Below are positions 63,208-64,000 of a DNA stretch of 64,000 nucleotides, piece by piece; the stretch's first letter is position 1, and each line of letters starts with the position of its first letter. A program made the translations under genes and the position numbers. This stretch comes from G020348385 sp964410125 (GTDB lineage Bacteria; Acidobacteriota; Aminicenantia; Aminicenantales; Aminicenantaceae): NCBI GenBank assembly GCA_964410125.1, contig CAYPGQ010000007.1:1-64000 (forward strand). Direction: 5' to 3'. The notes below the pieces were generated by a model, which saw only the letters and a program-made list of their open reading frames with translations, was not told where the DNA came from and ran no database searches.

Positions 63208-64000
63208 TTTAATTGCTCCTTTCCGGCAGCGATTTGCTGCAGCACAGCAGTTAGAAACACGATTGATAATATATATTCCTCCTGATCCACCCATTCGCTT
63301 TCCAGCCCCATGTCACCAGCTAGAGGGCCGATTCCGAACGATGGAGCATTCCAATCCAGCAGAGGATAGCGGATATCGCTCATGCTGTGTCCATAAAAAT
63401 AGCTGGGAGTGCTGCCGGTCACAGCCTTCACCACTTCCGCCGCTGTGCGCAGGAAAGAGCTGGCCTCTCTGGTCTGGGCGGATTCGCCGATTCGGTCTCC
63501 ATACCGCAGTTCCAAGTTTCCCTGTGACAACCAGGCATCATCCCGAATGACAGCATCCAGTTGGATTTCAAAATCCCGCCGGACTTCCTCCAGGCCGGCA
63601 TTTGGGGGGAAGCAGATCGTACCCTGCATTCTGCAGAGAAGCGGGATCTCATAAACCTCAGTGTCTCCGAGAGTATCAAATTTTCCCAAGGACAGGGCAA
63701 AAGACTGCCCTGCCATCCGGTGAACCTGGGGATGGTAATACTTTTGTGATTGAGCTGCGGCCCAGGCCTGCAGCCGCCCGTGCACGGCTATGGCCTTTTC
63801 CACTGCGTTCACGGCAGAGGCTGAAAAGATAGCCTGGTGCACTTCGGTGCAATCCGGACGTTTACCCTTGATATCTATCCAGAATTCTATCAGTCCGTTG
63901 CTGGCGATCTTCAACTCGCTCAACCCAAAACCGCTTTCTGCTGGATGGACATAAATCGCACCTAAGGCCGGGCCGTATCTTTGCATAAGTCCGTAGGTTC
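63204..64000 (-). CDS. M20-family peptidase/amidohydrolase, C-terminal part (cut by the window edge)
   Basis: The frame stays open to the window end, so the N-terminal metal site is missing. About 264 residues are seen: a lid/dimerisation domain (about 40-170, LIEFWIDIKGKRPDC...HQAIFSASAVNAVEKAI) and the C-terminal catalytic part with GHSMSDIRYP, FGIGPLAG and ESEWVDQEEYI, the position of the late metal-binding His/Glu region. Family members deacylate or hydrolyse peptides and N-acyl amino acids. It is translationally coupled to the VOC gene. Confidence 0.72.
   Translation of the reverse strand, partial: TYGLMQRYGPALGAIYVHPAESGFGLSELKIASNGLIEFWIDIKGKRPDCTEVHQAIFSASAVNAVEKAIAVHGRLQAWAAAQSQKYYHPQVHRMAGQSFALSLGKFDTLGDTEVYEIPLLCRMQGTICFPPNAGLEEVRRDFEIQLDAVIRDDAWLSQGNLELRYGDRIGESAQTREASSFLRTAAEVVKAVTGSTPSYFYGHSMSDIRYPLLDWNAPSFGIGPLAGDMGLESEWVDQEEYILSIVFLTAVLQQIAAGKEQLK

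Overview
The window looks like chromosome from an uncultured Gram-negative bacterium, most like Candidatus Aminicenantes or a relative near Acidobacteriota. This is an inference from gene content: two DUF5916/CBM9-type outer-membrane proteins, three 6-bladed beta-propeller proteins carrying the G-QGPGEF signature, two PadR plus FtsX/MacB permease modules with an N-terminal permease prefix domain, a BamA/Omp85-like protein, and many secreted S9, C69, penicillin-acylase and esterase-type hydrolases. No rRNA or taxonomic marker gene is present, so the placement is tentative.

Layout. 0-15.5 kb is ordinary chromosome: a Tat-exported aldo/keto reductase, two large DUF5916 proteins, an ECF sigma / anti-sigma / DUF4097 operon divergent from a DUF2089 / membrane protein / SHOCT-like operon (probably one envelope-stress circuit), a penicillin acylase, an isochorismatase-type hydrolase, a Mut7-C protein, a His-rich NicO-like metal transporter and an intact tRNA-Ala(CGC). 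15.5-34.5 kb is a string of small modules (permease+PadR twice, SWIM protein + HepT/MntA, then three secreted hydrolases) separated by fragments of tRNA-Ala and of a D-arm-deleted tRNA-Gln. One module sits exactly between two 230-bp direct repeats. 35-44.6 kb holds envelope genes: a Tat-leader fragment, an exported protein, an Omp85-like protein, a DevABC/MacAB-like efflux operon and three tandem beta-propeller proteins.

44.7-58.6 kb is an AT-richer accessory, defence-type island. It carries three 3' fragments of tRNA-Asn, a potassium-channel gene cut by a complete ISL3-family insertion sequence with an 8-bp target duplication, an HSDR_N protein and a HEPN-like protein each broken by one in-frame TAG, an AlbA_2 protein, an HEXXH protein, a reverse transcriptase of the Abi/unknown-group type, a zinc-ribbon plus TIR/deoxyribosyltransferase-like protein, an outer-membrane barrel, and an EACC1-like membrane protein next to a caspase-like protease. 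The last pair is the best candidate for a compact conflict system. 58.6-64 kb returns to ordinary genes: a parallel beta-helix surface protein, a PPC/DUF296 protein, an alanine/glycine:cation symporter, a VOC protein and the C-terminal part of an M20 peptidase that runs off the right edge.

How things fit together: the sigma/anti-sigma region reads as envelope-stress control; each PadR-permease pair looks autoregulated through a palindrome over its own promoter; the 39.8-37.7 kb operon is a complete tripartite-efflux inner-membrane unit. The tRNA fragments, inverted-repeat elements, truncated genes and in-frame stops all indicate that the accessory modules arrived by repeated insertion, many at tRNA 3' ends, and that several are decaying. 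No integrase gene and no CRISPR array is visible in the window.
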